From assembly GCA_026991005.1 (NCBI GenBank), contig JALXCH010000267.1, positions 1 to 6,163 of the forward strand: DNA of 6,163 nt, read 5' to 3'. The first letter of the stretch is position 1. Each line of letters starts with the position of its first letter. This document shows positions 6,141 through 6,163 of the stretch, one piece after another. This DNA comes from Calditrichia bacterium. GTDB lineage: Bacteria; Calditrichota; Calditrichia; RBG-13-44-9. A program made the position numbers and the translations under genes. The notes beneath the pieces were generated by a model. It did not search any database and was not told the origin of the DNA. It was given only the letters and a program-made list of their open reading frames with translations.

Positions 6141-6163
6141 ATATTTGTAAAGCTTTATAAAAT

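Overview
The window looks like chromosomal DNA from a Gram-negative bacterium. It encodes a probable outer-membrane beta-barrel with a C-terminal Phe, two exported proteins with lipoprotein-like leaders, and a sodium-coupled inner-membrane symporter. The genes have mixed, moderate-GC codon use and AGGAGG-type ribosome binding sites. A lineage such as Calditrichota or a related FCB-type phylum would fit, but that is a guess from style, not from a marker gene. All four intact genes lie on the + strand.

Left half (3-3895): three genes run in one direction. A PF04199 'cyclase family' metal-dependent hydrolase carries an export or lipoprotein leader. It is followed after 18 bp by a 433-residue porin-like barrel and, beyond a strong hairpin, by an alanine/glycine:cation symporter (AGCS) family transporter that starts at TTG. 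Read together they suggest a nutrient route: the barrel admits a substrate, the envelope hydrolase opens an amide, lactam or similar bond, and the symporter brings an amino-acid-like product across the inner membrane. The substrate is not identifiable from sequence.

Middle (3896-5108): about 1.2 kb with no intact gene, visibly much richer in A and T than the genes around it. It holds a likely terminator for the symporter, a degenerate tract with 7-bp periodicity (about 4103-4189), and a clear minus-strand terminator hairpin (4267-4314). Just upstream of that terminator, in minus-strand direction, is a 56-codon minus-strand reading frame. There are also two short overlapping + strand open stretches (4615-4846). 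The picture is of a decayed or acquired segment containing the end of a former minus-strand gene.

Right end (5109-6098): a substrate-binding lipoprotein of the NMT1/SsuA-like ABC transporter type, with its own candidate promoter. Its permease and ATPase are not in the window. The final 65 bases are almost pure A/T. No tRNA, rRNA, CRISPR array, intact transposase or recognisable defence system was seen.
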